From Filimonas lacunae (GTDB lineage: Bacteria > Bacteroidota > Bacteroidia > Chitinophagales > Chitinophagaceae), in the NCBI RefSeq assembly GCF_002355595.1, contig NZ_AP017422.1, positions 5,646,823 to 5,710,822 of the forward strand: a stretch of DNA of 64,000 nt, written 5' to 3'. A model generated the notes under the pieces. The model was not told the DNA's origin and did no database searches. It saw nothing but the letters and a program-made list of their open reading frames with translations. Position numbers and translations under genes: made by a program. The stretch's first letter is position 1, and every line of letters begins with the position of its first letter. Shown piece by piece: positions 8,587-17,940 of the stretch.

Positions 8587-10146
8587 ATGTCATCAGTACT
8601 TTTATTATCCTTTGTTATAGCCTATTTTGTTATCCTGCTGATAGTAGCGTGGTATACAGGCCGCAACTCCACCAATGAATCGTTCTTTATAGGCAACCGC
8701 AACAGTAACTGGATGCTGGTAGCTTTTGGTATGATAGGCACCTCGCTAAGCGGGGTAACCTTTGTAAGTGTACCCGGTGGTGTTGGTGATATGGTAAACG
8801 GATCGTTTAAAGGATTTGCCTATATGCAGGTGACTATCGGCTACCTCATTGGCTATTGTACTATTGCCTTTGTGCTGTTGCCTTTGTATTACCGCATGAA
8901 CCTTACTTCCATTTACAATTATCTTGAACACCGGTTTGGTAATACCGCCTATAAAACCGGCGCGTTGTTCTTTATCATCAGCCGCACCGTAGGCGCCACA
9001 GCCCGCTTATACCTGGTGATAAACATTCTGCAGTTTTTTATACTCGACAGCATGGGCGTGCCCTTTGTGGTTACCGCAGCCGTGATATTGCTGATGATAT
9101 TATTATATACGTTTGAAGGTGGTGTAAAAACTATTGTATATACCGATACCCTGCAAACCTCGTTAATGATCACCGGCCTGGTGGTGTGTGTGGTGTATAT
9201 ATTAAACCACCTGCACCTGGAAGCAGGTGAAGCACTTACCCAACTAAAGGGTAAAGGCTATTTAAACGTGTTCAACTTTGATGTAAACAGCAAAGGCTTT
9301 TTTCTGAAACAGATTATTGGCGGCGCCTTCATTACCATAGCAATGACCGGGCTTGACCAAGAGATGATGCAGAAAAATATCAGCGTAAAAAAACTGGGCG
9401 ACTCACAAAAGAATGTGATCACTATGGCTATTGTGTTGGTGGGTGTGCTGTTTTTATTCCTGCTGTTAGGCGGCTTGCTGTATTTATATGGCCAGAGTAT
9501 AGGTGGCGACTATAACGCTATTGTAAAAGACGGGCGTACCGTTACCCAGTTTCTGATACCGGATGCTTCCGGCACACCAGCTAATGTAATTGGCGATAAA
9601 ATGTTTCCCTCCATTGCCCTGCATTATATGCCAACTGCTATTGGCGTAATATTCATTATCGCCCTTATCTCTGCGCTCTTCCCCAGTGCAGATGGCGCGT
9701 TAACCGCATTGACCTCTTCTTTCTGTATCGATTTGCTAGGGCTGCAACGCCGCCCTGAGTTGACGGAGCAAAAGAAAAAACGAATCCGGCTTTCTGTGCA
9801 CCTCACCTTTGCCGTGGTTTTCCTCTTGTGTGTAATGGTGTTTTACTTCCTCCACAATAACAGCATTGTAGATGTAATACTGGATTTGGCCGGGTATACC
9901 TATGGCCCCTTACTGGGCCTGTTTGCTTTTGGCATCTTTACCAAAAGAACATTACCCGATACGCTGGCCATTACGGGCATTAGCCTGGTAGCGCCGGTAT
10001 TGTCTTACTTTCTGGCACAGCATTCCAAAAGCTGGTTCAATGGTTACCAGATTGGTATAGAACTACTCATTATCAATGGTTTACTTACGTTTTTAGGGTT
10101 ATTATTCATTTCCAAACGTGCCACTGGCAGCAACACAACAGCATGA
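8587..10146 (+). CDS. Sodium:solute symporter family (SSS) transporter
   Basis: 519 residues from ATG 8587; an upstream in-frame ATG (8530) would add 19 residues but the membrane segment begins directly after 8587 (MSSVLLLSFVIAYFVILL). About 13 hydrophobic segments, with SSS signatures such as WMLVAFGMIGTSLSGVTFVS, GLDQEMMQ and the SALFPSADGALTALTSSF region near a helix corresponding to TM8-9. These carriers use a Na+ gradient to import sugars, proline, sialic acid or similar; the substrate is not determinable. The stop overlaps the O-methyltransferase start (ATGA). Confidence 0.88.
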   Translation: MSSVLLLSFVIAYFVILLIVAWYTGRNSTNESFFIGNRNSNWMLVAFGMIGTSLSGVTFVSVPGGVGDMVNGSFKGFAYMQVTIGYLIGYCTIAFVLLPLYYRMNLTSIYNYLEHRFGNTAYKTGALFFIISRTVGATARLYLVINILQFFILDSMGVPFVVTAAVILLMILLYTFEGGVKTIVYTDTLQTSLMITGLVVCVVYILNHLHLEAGEALTQLKGKGYLNVFNFDVNSKGFFLKQIIGGAFITIAMTGLDQEMMQKNISVKKLGDSQKNVITMAIVLVGVLFLFLLLGGLLYLYGQSIGGDYNAIVKDGRTVTQFLIPDASGTPANVIGDKMFPSIALHYMPTAIGVIFIIALISALFPSADGALTALTSSFCIDLLGLQRRPELTEQKKKRIRLSVHLTFAVVFLLCVMVFYFLHNNSIVDVILDLAGYTYGPLLGLFAFGIFTKRTLPDTLAITGISLVAPVLSYFLAQHSKSWFNGYQIGIELLIINGLLTFLGLLFISKRATGSNTTA

Positions 10147-10787
10147 ACCAGTTATTAATTCCCCCGGCTGTAGAAGCGTATGCCACTGCCTGCACCAGTG
10201 CCGAAGAAACCGTGCTGGAGCAAATTAACCAGCAAACCTACCAGCACCATGCACAGCCCCATATGCTGAGCGGACATGTGCAGGGTAAGGTGCTGGAGTT
10301 TTTCAGCATGATGCAAAAGCCCCGGAACATACTGGAAATAGGCACTTTTACCGGTTACAGCGCTATTTGCCTAGCCAAAGGCCTGCAAGCTGGCGGGCAA
10401 TTACACACCATAGAACTGCGCGAAGCCGACGGCCAGCTGGCCCTGGAAAATTTCCATAAGGCAAAAATGAATAATATAATAACTTTGCACATTGGTAATG
10501 CGTTGGATATCATTCCAACGTTGCCGCTGGAGTGGGATATGGTATTCATAGATGCCGATAAAGTCAATTATATTGCATACTACGAAATGATATTACCACG
10601 TTTACAGCACGGAGGCATTATTATTGCCGATAACGTATTATTTCACGGCCAGGTGCTGGAAGAACCTGTTAAGGGGAAAAGCGCCAAAGCCATTGACCAA
10701 TTTAATAAGCATGTGTGTAACGACCACCGTACAGAACAAGTACTGCTAACGGTAAGAGATGGGCTGATGCTTATAAAAAAGAAATAA
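10143..10787 (+). CDS. Class I SAM-dependent O-methyltransferase (family 3, caffeoyl-CoA/catechol type)
   Basis: 214 residues, the normal size of this family. Motif I is ILEIGTFTGYSAICLAKGL; further conserved parts are HTIELREADG (acidic ribose contact) and the metal-site segments FIDADKVNYIAYYE and IIADNVLFHGQV. Bacterial members methylate catechol-like hydroxyls with a divalent metal; natural substrates are often unknown. Translationally coupled to the symporter (4-bp overlap) and 11 bp before the glucosaminidase gene, so this is a transcription unit of unrelated functions. Confidence 0.85.
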   Translation: MNQLLIPPAVEAYATACTSAEETVLEQINQQTYQHHAQPHMLSGHVQGKVLEFFSMMQKPRNILEIGTFTGYSAICLAKGLQAGGQLHTIELREADGQLALENFHKAKMNNIITLHIGNALDIIPTLPLEWDMVFIDADKVNYIAYYEMILPRLQHGGIIIADNVLFHGQVLEEPVKGKSAKAIDQFNKHVCNDHRTEQVLLTVRDGLMLIKKK

Positions 10788-10798
10788 AAAATTACCGG

Positions 10799-11893
10799 AT
10801 GAAGAAATTGATTTGTGTTGCATGCGCGGTAGGCATGTTTCAATTTGGAAAGGCTCAGCAACCCACTGCTGCTGCCAACTATGTGGCTTCTTATAAAGAT
10901 CTTGCCATGAAAGAAATGATTCGCACCGGGGTTCCTGCCTCTATTACACTGGCGCAGGGTATTCTGGAAACCGAATCAGGTCAGAGCGATCTGGTGAAAG
11001 CCTCGAATAACCACTTCGGTATTAAATGTAAAACAGAATGGACAGGCGCCAAAGTGTATCATGATGATGATGCCAAAGGGGAATGTTTCAGAAGCTATAC
11101 TTCAGCAGAAGATTCGTATAAAGATCACTCCGACTTCCTGCGTAACCGCCCTAACTACGCCTTCCTGTTTCAGCTGGATGCTACCAACTACGAAGGTTGG
11201 GCCAAAGGCCTGCGCAAAGCGGGTTATGCTACCAATCCTACCTATGCCCAGATGCTGATTAAGATAATTGTAGACAATAACTTACAGCAATACACACTGC
11301 TGGCTATGAACAAGCCTGGCGAGGTGAGTAACGGCACCGATTTTTTTGCGGCACATAAGCCACAGCCTAAAAATGGTTCTGTAGCTGCTGACAAAACAGC
11401 CGATAATACTTTGGAGGAAGACAAATCTGCAACAGCCCCGCCCGCTCAAACCGTAAAAATTGCCCAAACCATAGTAGCTGCCCCCAGCTACCCTACCGGC
11501 ACTTTCCGTATTAATGAAACAAGTGTAATGTATGCCGATGCAGGGGTATCGTTGTTTGCACTGGCCAACAACCACAATATCACCTACAAAAAGCTGCTGG
11601 AGTTTAACGAACTGGACAACGTTGACATTCTGGAAAACGCCAGCTTAATATTCCTCGAAAAAAAGCCCCGCAAAGGCACTAAAGATGTTCATGTAGCCGA
11701 ACCAGGCGAAACCATCGAGTTGATAGCCCAGAAAGAAGGCGTGCGACTGGAAAGTTTATTGCTTTATAACCGCATAAACCGCAATAAAGCTTTACAGGCC
11801 GGAGATAAAATATATCTTCGCGCAAATGCTCCTGTCACAGCTCCTGCTGCCAGCAAGGCAGCACAGCCGGCTAAGACAGGGCATACCGCATAA
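10799..11893 (+). CDS. Secreted glucosaminidase with two C-terminal LysM domains
   Basis: 364 residues: signal peptide (1-20, ending GKAQ), glucosaminidase domain (about 28-165) with the catalytic region ITLAQGILETESGQS (E57 the likely general acid), a Thr/Ala/Pro linker (about 175-225), then two LysM-like repeats (about 228-285 and 295-345) that bind peptidoglycan. It should cut the glycan strand between GlcNAc and MurNAc in the periplasm, for wall remodelling or daughter-cell separation. Family proteins of this layout are common in Bacteroidota. 11 bp spacing to both neighbours. Confidence 0.88.
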   Translation: MKKLICVACAVGMFQFGKAQQPTAAANYVASYKDLAMKEMIRTGVPASITLAQGILETESGQSDLVKASNNHFGIKCKTEWTGAKVYHDDDAKGECFRSYTSAEDSYKDHSDFLRNRPNYAFLFQLDATNYEGWAKGLRKAGYATNPTYAQMLIKIIVDNNLQQYTLLAMNKPGEVSNGTDFFAAHKPQPKNGSVAADKTADNTLEEDKSATAPPAQTVKIAQTIVAAPSYPTGTFRINETSVMYADAGVSLFALANNHNITYKKLLEFNELDNVDILENASLIFLEKKPRKGTKDVHVAEPGETIELIAQKEGVRLESLLLYNRINRNKALQAGDKIYLRANAPVTAPAASKAAQPAKTGHTA

Positions 11894-11904
11894 AAATTAC
11901 CTTT

Positions 11905-12444
11905 ATGGCCTTGATACGTGTACATGATAAAACTTTTACGCCCTACCTTACCGAGAAAGAGATACATGAAAAATTGCAGCAGCTGGCTGCACAGTTAAAT
12001 GCCGATTATGCTGGTAAACGCCCGCTGTTTATTGCAGTGTTAAATGGCTCCTTCATGTTTGCATCTGACTTGTTTAAGTACCTGACCATAGACGCCGAAA
12101 TATGCTTTATCAAACTGGCTTCTTATAAGGGCACTAAAAGCACAGGACATGTGATCACCGCCATTGGCCTGGACACGGATATTACCAACCGGGATGTGAT
12201 TATTCTGGAAGATATTATTGACACCGGCAAAACACTGAGCCAGTTTTTACCACAGATCACCAACCAGCAGCCTGCTTCTTTAAAAGTGGCGGTGTTACTG
12301 CACAAGCCCGAAGCCACCCAGTTTCACGTTCCTATCGACTATTTATGCTTCTCTATCCCCAACAAATTTGTAGTGGGTTATGGTTTAGATTATGATGGCC
12401 TGGGAAGAAATATCAGGGAAATTTATCAATTGTATTCGGATTAA
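11905..12444 (+). CDS. hpt: Hypoxanthine phosphoribosyltransferase
   Basis: 179 residues, typical for Hpt. The PRPP-binding motif VIILEDIIDTGKT is at 98-110, an IAVLNGSFMFASDL segment at 43-56 forms the pyrophosphate loop, and CFSIPNKFVVGYGLDY near the C-terminus is the purine-binding and lid region. Converts hypoxanthine (and often guanine) plus PRPP to IMP/GMP for purine salvage in the cytoplasm. Start ATG is 11 bp after the glucosaminidase stop. Confidence 0.92.
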   Translation: MALIRVHDKTFTPYLTEKEIHEKLQQLAAQLNADYAGKRPLFIAVLNGSFMFASDLFKYLTIDAEICFIKLASYKGTKSTGHVITAIGLDTDITNRDVIILEDIIDTGKTLSQFLPQITNQQPASLKVAVLLHKPEATQFHVPIDYLCFSIPNKFVVGYGLDYDGLGRNIREIYQLYSD

Positions 12445-12495
12445 GCACTAGATTTAAGAGATAAATCCAATCTAACCCAGCTAAAACCAACCGAC

Positions 12496-14298
12496 TTGCG
12501 AAAATTGTTGCTTGTTATATCATTGCTATTTTGCCTGGCAATAGCCGGAAAAGCGCAGTATTACCTGCGTGGCGAAATTCGTGATGAAAAAGGAAACGAG
12601 ATTTCCAATGTGAAAACATTTCTCTTTTCGCGGGGTTATATTGGCTTTCTCTCCTCCAGCTTTGGCATTCCCAGCCGTTTATCTATAGATACTATTACTT
12701 TAATTGCCGAAGGATACGAAACCTTAAAATCTCCGGTACAAACCAATAAGTTTCAGAAACTGGTAATGAAAATGCAGCAGGCTACGGCCCGGCTTACTCA
12801 GCAGCATTTATCATCCGTTACCAAAAATCTGAAAACCAACCGGCAAACCATATTTCCCCAGGAAGGAGAAAGCTATACAAATCTGGTAGAAAACAATTTT
12901 GTAAGCACCCTACAAGCGCCGGAAACCGGTTTTGCCCTGCATGTAGATCGTGCAGCCTATAGCAATATCAGGCGCTTTTTAACCAACGACAACCCGGCTC
13001 CACCCGATGCCGTGCGCATTGAAGAAATGCTCAACTACTTCAACTTTACCCTGCCCGCAGTGGATGAAGATGACGAAGAAGCGCCTGCCCGGGGCTTTAC
13101 CTGTGCTACACAGTTAACCACAACGCCCTGGAATAAAGAAAACCAGCTGTTGTTTGTGAACCTGAAAGCTCCTAAGTTAAACCTGGCCGGACTTCCGCCC
13201 AGCAACCTGGTGTTTTTGATTGACGTGTCCGGCTCTATGGACAAGCCTAACCGCCTGCCATTAATACAGTCGGCCTTTAAATTACTGGTAGAAAACCTGC
13301 GCGCTATAGACACTGTAAGCATTGTGGTATATGGTGGTGATATTGGCGTGAAGCTGGCCCCTACCTCCGGTGCCGATAAACAAAAGATCAACGATGCAAT
13401 AGATTTGCTGGTGCCTAATGGCGATACGCCAGGCGCCGGTGCCATTAAACTGGCTTATACAAAGGCCGAACAATCGTTCAACAGCAAAGGCAATAACCGG
13501 GTGATTATGGCTACAGATGGCGATTTCAATGTGGGGGAAACCTCAGAAAAAGCCCTGGAAGATTTAATTACCAAAGAAAAGATGTCTGGCATTTACCTTA
13601 CCTGTTTGGGTGTAGGAATGGGCAATTATAAAGATAGCAAGCTGGAAATGCTGGCTAAAAGAGGGAATGGCAATTTTGCTTATCTCGATAATATCAATGA
13701 AGCAGAAAAAGTATTGATTACCGAGTTTACCAAAACCCTGTATGCAGTAGCCAGTGACGCTTTTGTCAACATCACCTTTAACCCCAAAATGGTGAAGGAA
13801 TACCGCCTGATTGGTTTTGATAATAAGCTGGATGCCCTTTCTGATAGCACCAGCGAGCTGGAAGGCGGCGAAGTAGGCTCAGGGCATTCTATGGTAGCTG
13901 TGTTTGAAATAGTGCCCCAGATCAGCAATAAAACGCTCACCAACAACGACACACTGATAGCAGGCAGATATGGCAGCATTAAGCTGCACTACAAACTACC
14001 CTCCGAGAAAAAGGAGAAGATTGTACAGCAGTTTACTATTCCCATCAACTATGTGCCTATTGAGCAGGCAGATGAAACCATCCGCTTTGCCACATCCGTG
14101 GCCATGTTTGGTGAGCTGTTAAAACAAAGCCGTTTTGTAAAAGATTATACCTGGGATAACGCGAAACTATTGGCACAACAGGCTGGCAAAAAGAAACTAT
14201 CCCCATTACAGACAGAATATTTAGGACTGCTGGATAAGGCCAAAAAGATATATGCTCCTGCCAAAAAGAAGAAGAAGAATGGCAGTGAGGAAGATTAA
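12496..14298 (+). CDS. Secreted von Willebrand factor A domain protein (YfbK type)
   Basis: 600 residues from a TTG start; no ATG fits and residues 1-20 form a clear signal peptide (ending GKAQ). Order: a CarboxypepD_reg-like beta domain (22-95), the vWF N-terminal domain typical of YfbK proteins (about 133-205), a vWA domain with an intact MIDAS motif DVSGS (243-247) and later TDGDFNVGE, and a C-terminal DUF3520-type domain (about 420-590). It ends in a lysine-rich tail. The family is periplasmic or surface-exposed and of unknown function. The MIDAS suggests metal-dependent ligand binding. Confidence 0.85.
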   Translation: MRKLLLVISLLFCLAIAGKAQYYLRGEIRDEKGNEISNVKTFLFSRGYIGFLSSSFGIPSRLSIDTITLIAEGYETLKSPVQTNKFQKLVMKMQQATARLTQQHLSSVTKNLKTNRQTIFPQEGESYTNLVENNFVSTLQAPETGFALHVDRAAYSNIRRFLTNDNPAPPDAVRIEEMLNYFNFTLPAVDEDDEEAPARGFTCATQLTTTPWNKENQLLFVNLKAPKLNLAGLPPSNLVFLIDVSGSMDKPNRLPLIQSAFKLLVENLRAIDTVSIVVYGGDIGVKLAPTSGADKQKINDAIDLLVPNGDTPGAGAIKLAYTKAEQSFNSKGNNRVIMATDGDFNVGETSEKALEDLITKEKMSGIYLTCLGVGMGNYKDSKLEMLAKRGNGNFAYLDNINEAEKVLITEFTKTLYAVASDAFVNITFNPKMVKEYRLIGFDNKLDALSDSTSELEGGEVGSGHSMVAVFEIVPQISNKTLTNNDTLIAGRYGSIKLHYKLPSEKKEKIVQQFTIPINYVPIEQADETIRFATSVAMFGELLKQSRFVKDYTWDNAKLLAQQAGKKKLSPLQTEYLGLLDKAKKIYAPAKKKKKNGSEED

Positions 14299-14302
14299 AA
14301 AA

Positions 14303-14328
14303 AGGCCTTAGCGGTTAGCTAAAGGCCT
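14303..14328. terminator. Shared terminator between the vWA gene and dnaJ
   Basis: AGGCCTTAGC (14303-14312) pairs with GCTAAAGGCCT (14318-14328) with one bulge; A-runs and T-runs flank it on both sides, so it can end transcription from both convergent genes. The right arm and the dnaJ stop codon are the same bases. Confidence 0.7.
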
Positions 14329-15484
14329 CTTTTATTTTATCAAAGAAACTTTTTTCGTTCTTACCTGGTTGCGGTTGAAAGTTCGGGCTCTTGCCTAATT
14401 TTTCCAGCATTTCCTTTTCTTCAGCGCTCACTTGTTGTGGCGTCCACACATTTACATGAATTAACTGGTCACCTCTCTGGTAGCCCTGAATTTCGGGGAA
14501 GCCTTTGCCTTTCAAACGGAATATCTTGCCGCTTTGTGTGCCTGCCGGTATTTTTATTTTAGCCCTGCCATCAATTGTAGGCACTTCTACCTGTGTACCA
14601 AATACCGCATCGGTAAAGCTTAAATAGAGTTCGAAAGCCACATTCAGGCCATCACGCTGTAATTCCTTATGTGCTTCTTCTTCTACTAATATGATTAAAT
14701 CGCCCGGAGCACCACCTCTTTCACCGGCATTACCTTTACCACTCATGCTCAGTTGAATTCCTTCCTGAACACCAGCTGGAATATCAATACTTACGGTTTC
14801 TTCGCCATACGCACGGCCTTCGCCTTTACAGGTACCACATTTAGCAGTGATGGTAACGCCTTCTCCATTACAGGTAGGGCAAGTGGTTACTGTTTGCATC
14901 TGCCCCAGAAAAGTGTTGGTAACACGTTTTACCTGGCCGCTGCCGTTACAACCTGTACAGGTTTGTACGCTGTTTTTATCTTTAGCTCCGCTGCCGCTAC
15001 AGGTAGCACAGGGAACATATTTTTTAACCTTGATGTTTTTAGTAACACCGTTGGCCATTTCCTCGTAAGTAAGTTTGATTTTTACCCGCAGGTTGCTACC
15101 TCTTACACCACGTGGACGACCGCCACCATTACCACGGCCACGTCCGCCACCACCACCTCCGAAGAAGCTGCCAAACATGTCATCGCCAAAAATATCTCCA
15201 AACTGGCTGAAGATATCGTTCATGTTCATGCCTGCTCCACCGAAACCAGCATTCGCGCCCGGGCCAAAGGCCTGATGGCCGTAACGATCATACTTAGCGC
15301 GCTTATCGGCGTCACTCAATATTTCGTACGCCTCTGCTGCTTCTTTGAATTTCTCTTCTGCAGCTTTGTCGTTAGGGTTTCTGTCGGGGTGAAACTGCAT
15401 GGCAACCTTACGATATGCCTTTTTTATTTCATCCGCAGTGGCAGTTTTGCTAACACCAAGTATCTCGTAAAAATCTCTTTTCAT
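14315..15484 (-). CDS. dnaJ: Chaperone protein DnaJ
   Basis: 389 residues with the full class I layout: J domain (1-70) with HPD at 32-34, a Gly/Phe-rich stretch containing a Gly/Arg-rich run (about 75-130), four CxxCxGxG zinc motifs ([32 protein letters not shown]) between about 155 and 230, and the C-terminal substrate-binding and dimerisation domains. Stimulates DnaK's ATPase and hands it unfolded clients. It follows grpE by 6 bp on the same strand, so the co-chaperones are made together; dnaK is not in the window. Confidence 0.97.
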   Translation of the reverse strand: MKRDFYEILGVSKTATADEIKKAYRKVAMQFHPDRNPNDKAAEEKFKEAAEAYEILSDADKRAKYDRYGHQAFGPGANAGFGGAGMNMNDIFSQFGDIFGDDMFGSFFGGGGGGRGRGNGGGRPRGVRGSNLRVKIKLTYEEMANGVTKNIKVKKYVPCATCSGSGAKDKNSVQTCTGCNGSGQVKRVTNTFLGQMQTVTTCPTCNGEGVTITAKCGTCKGEGRAYGEETVSIDIPAGVQEGIQLSMSGKGNAGERGGAPGDLIILVEEEAHKELQRDGLNVAFELYLSFTDAVFGTQVEVPTIDGRAKIKIPAGTQSGKIFRLKGKGFPEIQGYQRGDQLIHVNVWTPQQVSAEEKEMLEKLGKSPNFQPQPGKNEKSFFDKIKEAFS

Positions 15485-15490
15485 ACTATT

Positions 15491-16057
15491 TTATTTACCC
15501 ACTACCACTTTAGCGAAACGGATAATTTTGTCGTTCAGGTAGTAACCTTTCTGAACTTCATCAATCACTTTGCCTTTAAGGGATTCATCAGGCACCGGCA
15601 CTTCAGTAATGGCTTCGTGCATTTCTACATCAAAGTCAGTACGGATGCTTTCCATAGCTTTTAAGCCTTTGCCCTGTAAGGTTGTTTTTAATTTATTGAA
15701 AACCAGCTGTATACCTTCTTTAATCTGCTTTACATCCTCTGTTTTCTGCATTTGTTTTTCGGCGCGGTCGCAATCGTCCAGCACGTCTAACATAGCCACA
15801 ATCACCTCTTTTCCGGCAGTTTGCATTAATTCCAGCCTTTCTTTAGAAGTTCTGCGTTTGAAATTTTCAAACTCAGCCATCAGACGCAAATATTTATCTT
15901 TTTGCTCGGCCAGTTCTTCTTTTAATTTTTCGGTTTCATTAGCTGACACCGGTTCATTCAAATGTGTAGAGCCAGCTGCATTTTCGTCAGCATTTAAACC
16001 CGTTTCTGCATTTTCAACAGTATCCTGCGTGTTTTCCAATGTATCTTTCTCTGCCAT
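15491..16057 (-). CDS. grpE: Nucleotide exchange factor GrpE
   Basis: 188 residues. An acidic, disordered N-terminus (1-50) leads into the long dimerisation helix (about 50-90) and the conserved core LRLMAEFENFKRRTSKER, then the beta domain ending in GYYLNDKIIRFAKVVVGK. Releases ADP from DnaK. First gene of the grpE-dnaJ unit; the divergent rlmI-type gene starts about 105 bp away. I found no CIRCE-like inverted repeat in that gap. Confidence 0.96.
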   Translation of the reverse strand: MAEKDTLENTQDTVENAETGLNADENAAGSTHLNEPVSANETEKLKEELAEQKDKYLRLMAEFENFKRRTSKERLELMQTAGKEVIVAMLDVLDDCDRAEKQMQKTEDVKQIKEGIQLVFNKLKTTLQGKGLKAMESIRTDFDVEMHEAITEVPVPDESLKGKVIDEVQKGYYLNDKIIRFAKVVVGK

Positions 16058-16150
16058 AACGTAAAAAATATATGTATCTCTAAAAGGTCAAAATTTTTGC
16101 CAAGCCAAAATAAGTGGAAAAATTGGCAGGCCGCCTGCACATTAGATTTT

Positions 16151-16158
16151 TATCTTTG
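16151..16158 (+). promoter_or_regulatory. -7 promoter element just upstream of the rRNA methyltransferase gene
   Basis: TATCTTTG, a perfect TAnnTTTG, ends only 4 bp before the ATG at 16163. Transcription would begin at or within a few bases of the start codon. A good -33 box at the standard spacing is not visible. Confidence 0.5.
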
Positions 16159-16162
16159 CGCG

Positions 16163-17341
16163 ATGACAAAAGTGATTCTGAAGAAGAAAATAGCCCAGCG
16201 CATTGCCAATGGCCATCCCTGGATTTTTGCCAACGAGGTAGACCGTGTAGAAGGCGGTGCTCCAGAACCTGGCGCCATAGTAGACGTTTATTACCACGAT
16301 AATAAATTTTGCGGCAGAGGATACAGCAACCCAAAATCTCAGATTCTGGTGCGCCTGCTTACACGCAAAAAAGAAGATATTAACGAGCAGTTCTTTTATA
16401 ACCGCATATTACAGGCCTGGCAATACCGCCAGCGCACCGGTTACACCGAAAACTGCCGCCTGGTGTTTGGCGAAGCCGATGATATGCCAGCGTTGATCAT
16501 TGATAAGTTTAACGACTACTTTGTTATTCAAACGCTTGCATTAGGTATTGACAACTGGAAGCCTGCTATCATGAATGCCCTGGAAAAAATATTCAAGCCT
16601 AAAGGCATTTATGAGCGTAACGATGTACCTGTGCGTGAGCTGGAAGGTTTGCCACAGCAAAAAGGCTTTTTAAGTGCACCTTTTTCGCCGGAAATTGTCA
16701 TTAACGAAAATGGCCTGAAGTTTCACGTAGATATTGAGAACGGGCAAAAAACCGGCTACTTCCTCGATCAGCAGGATAATCGCCGTGCCATTCAGCATAT
16801 TGTAAAAGGAGCAGATGTACTGGGTGCTTTTACCTACACCGGTACTTTTGAAATTCATGCAGCGCATTATGGCGCTAAAAGCGTACTGGGACTGGACATT
16901 AGCGAAAACGCTGTAAACCAGGCCAACCGTAACGCCAGGCTGAATAACCTGGACCATATTTGCCACTTTGAAGCAGTAAATGCTTTTGACGTGCTAAAGC
17001 AGTGGACCAAAGACGGTCGCCAATATGACGTAGTAATGCTGGATCCGCCAGCTTTTACCAAAAGCCGGGAAAACATTCAAAAAGCCATTACCGGATATAA
17101 AGAAATTAACCTGCGCGGTATGAAGCTGGTAAAGAATGGTGGCTTTTTAGTAACCAGTAGTTGTACCAACCTGGTGCAGCCCGAACTGTTTTTACAAACT
17201 ATTGATATGGCTGCCAAAGATGCCCGTAAGCGCATACGCCAGGTAACCTTCCAGGCGCAAGCCAGCGATCACCCGATTATCTGGGGCATGGATAACACTA
17301 ACTACCTGAAATTTCTGATTGTGGAAGTGTGTGACAGATAA
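16163..17341 (+). CDS. Class I SAM-dependent rRNA methyltransferase, RlmI type
   Basis: 392 residues from ATG 16163; an in-frame start at 16097 would add 22 residues, but MTKVILKKKIAQRIANGHPW is the usual beginning of this family and the promoter element lies inside the extension. An N-terminal PUA domain (about 1-80) binds RNA, a central EEHxxx-like beta region follows, then a Rossmann methyltransferase domain with GAFTYTGTFEIHAA, LDPPAFTKSRENIQ and a TSSCTN segment. E. coli RlmI makes m5C1962 in 23S rRNA; this is the best guess for the target. Confidence 0.88.
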   Translation: MTKVILKKKIAQRIANGHPWIFANEVDRVEGGAPEPGAIVDVYYHDNKFCGRGYSNPKSQILVRLLTRKKEDINEQFFYNRILQAWQYRQRTGYTENCRLVFGEADDMPALIIDKFNDYFVIQTLALGIDNWKPAIMNALEKIFKPKGIYERNDVPVRELEGLPQQKGFLSAPFSPEIVINENGLKFHVDIENGQKTGYFLDQQDNRRAIQHIVKGADVLGAFTYTGTFEIHAAHYGAKSVLGLDISENAVNQANRNARLNNLDHICHFEAVNAFDVLKQWTKDGRQYDVVMLDPPAFTKSRENIQKAITGYKEINLRGMKLVKNGGFLVTSSCTNLVQPELFLQTIDMAAKDARKRIRQVTFQAQASDHPIIWGMDNTNYLKFLIVEVCDR

Positions 17342-17362
17342 TAAATAATAGAAACGGGAAAG

Positions 17363-17755
17363 TTATTGTTCAACCTGGAATTTACCGGTTTCAATAATTT
17401 TCCCGGTTTTATCTCTCAGTTGAAACACATAAATACCTCTGTAATAGCCTGTTAATGGCAATATCAGTTTGCGGTTAGTCACCTGCAACTCAGTCATTTT
17501 CTTACCTACAAAGCTGTAGATATATAAAGTGTAGTCCTTATCTATTTGCTGAGGGAATTCAAAATTAATGTAGGAAATAGCCGGGTTAGGATAGCATTTT
17601 ACCACACTTACGTTAGTGGGAGTATCCCATATATCTATATTCTGTAAATCGTCCGGCTCAAATGCACACAACATCATTACAAGCAAACCAAGGCCCAAAA
17701 CCAGTTTGTTGCAACGTAACGCCTGTAAAAAGCAATTGTGTACAAGTTTTTTCAT
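17363..17755 (-). CDS. Small secreted protein consisting almost only of a T9SS type A sorting domain
   Basis: 130 residues. A long basic/hydrophobic N-terminus (about 1-32, MKKLVHNCF... to MMLCAFEPD) acts as a signal peptide or anchor, followed by about 15 residues of spacer and then a complete type A sorting domain (about 50-130) with the YPNPAISYINFEF motif and the terminal GKF-type strand. There is no room for a cargo domain. A Cys lies in LLVMMLCAFE and could be a lipobox, though the surrounding residues fit poorly. Function unknown. Separately transcribed, between rlmI and the M32 peptidase. Confidence 0.8.
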   Translation of the reverse strand: MKKLVHNCFLQALRCNKLVLGLGLLVMMLCAFEPDDLQNIDIWDTPTNVSVVKCYPNPAISYINFEFPQQIDKDYTLYIYSFVGKKMTELQVTNRKLILPLTGYYRGIYVFQLRDKTGKIIETGKFQVEQ

Positions 17756-17940
17756 TCAGTTACCTCGTCTTCGTTAATTGAAAGTACCAAAAAGTATGCA
17801 AAACGGGAAAAACAACTCTTTTTCGGTTAAATTTTAATCTCGTTCGCCCAATCCAAAATCCTTATTCCATTGCTTTTCAGGTAGTAAGGCGGATGTAAGA
17901 TTCAGGATTGAGCAACAAGATATAACTTATTTCAAATATA

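Noticed and set aside
14753-15664. Long + strand open frame (303 codons) opposite dnaJ and grpE
   Set aside because: It lies antisense across two strongly conserved chaperone genes, has no recognisable domain, and is of low-complexity composition. A shadow frame.
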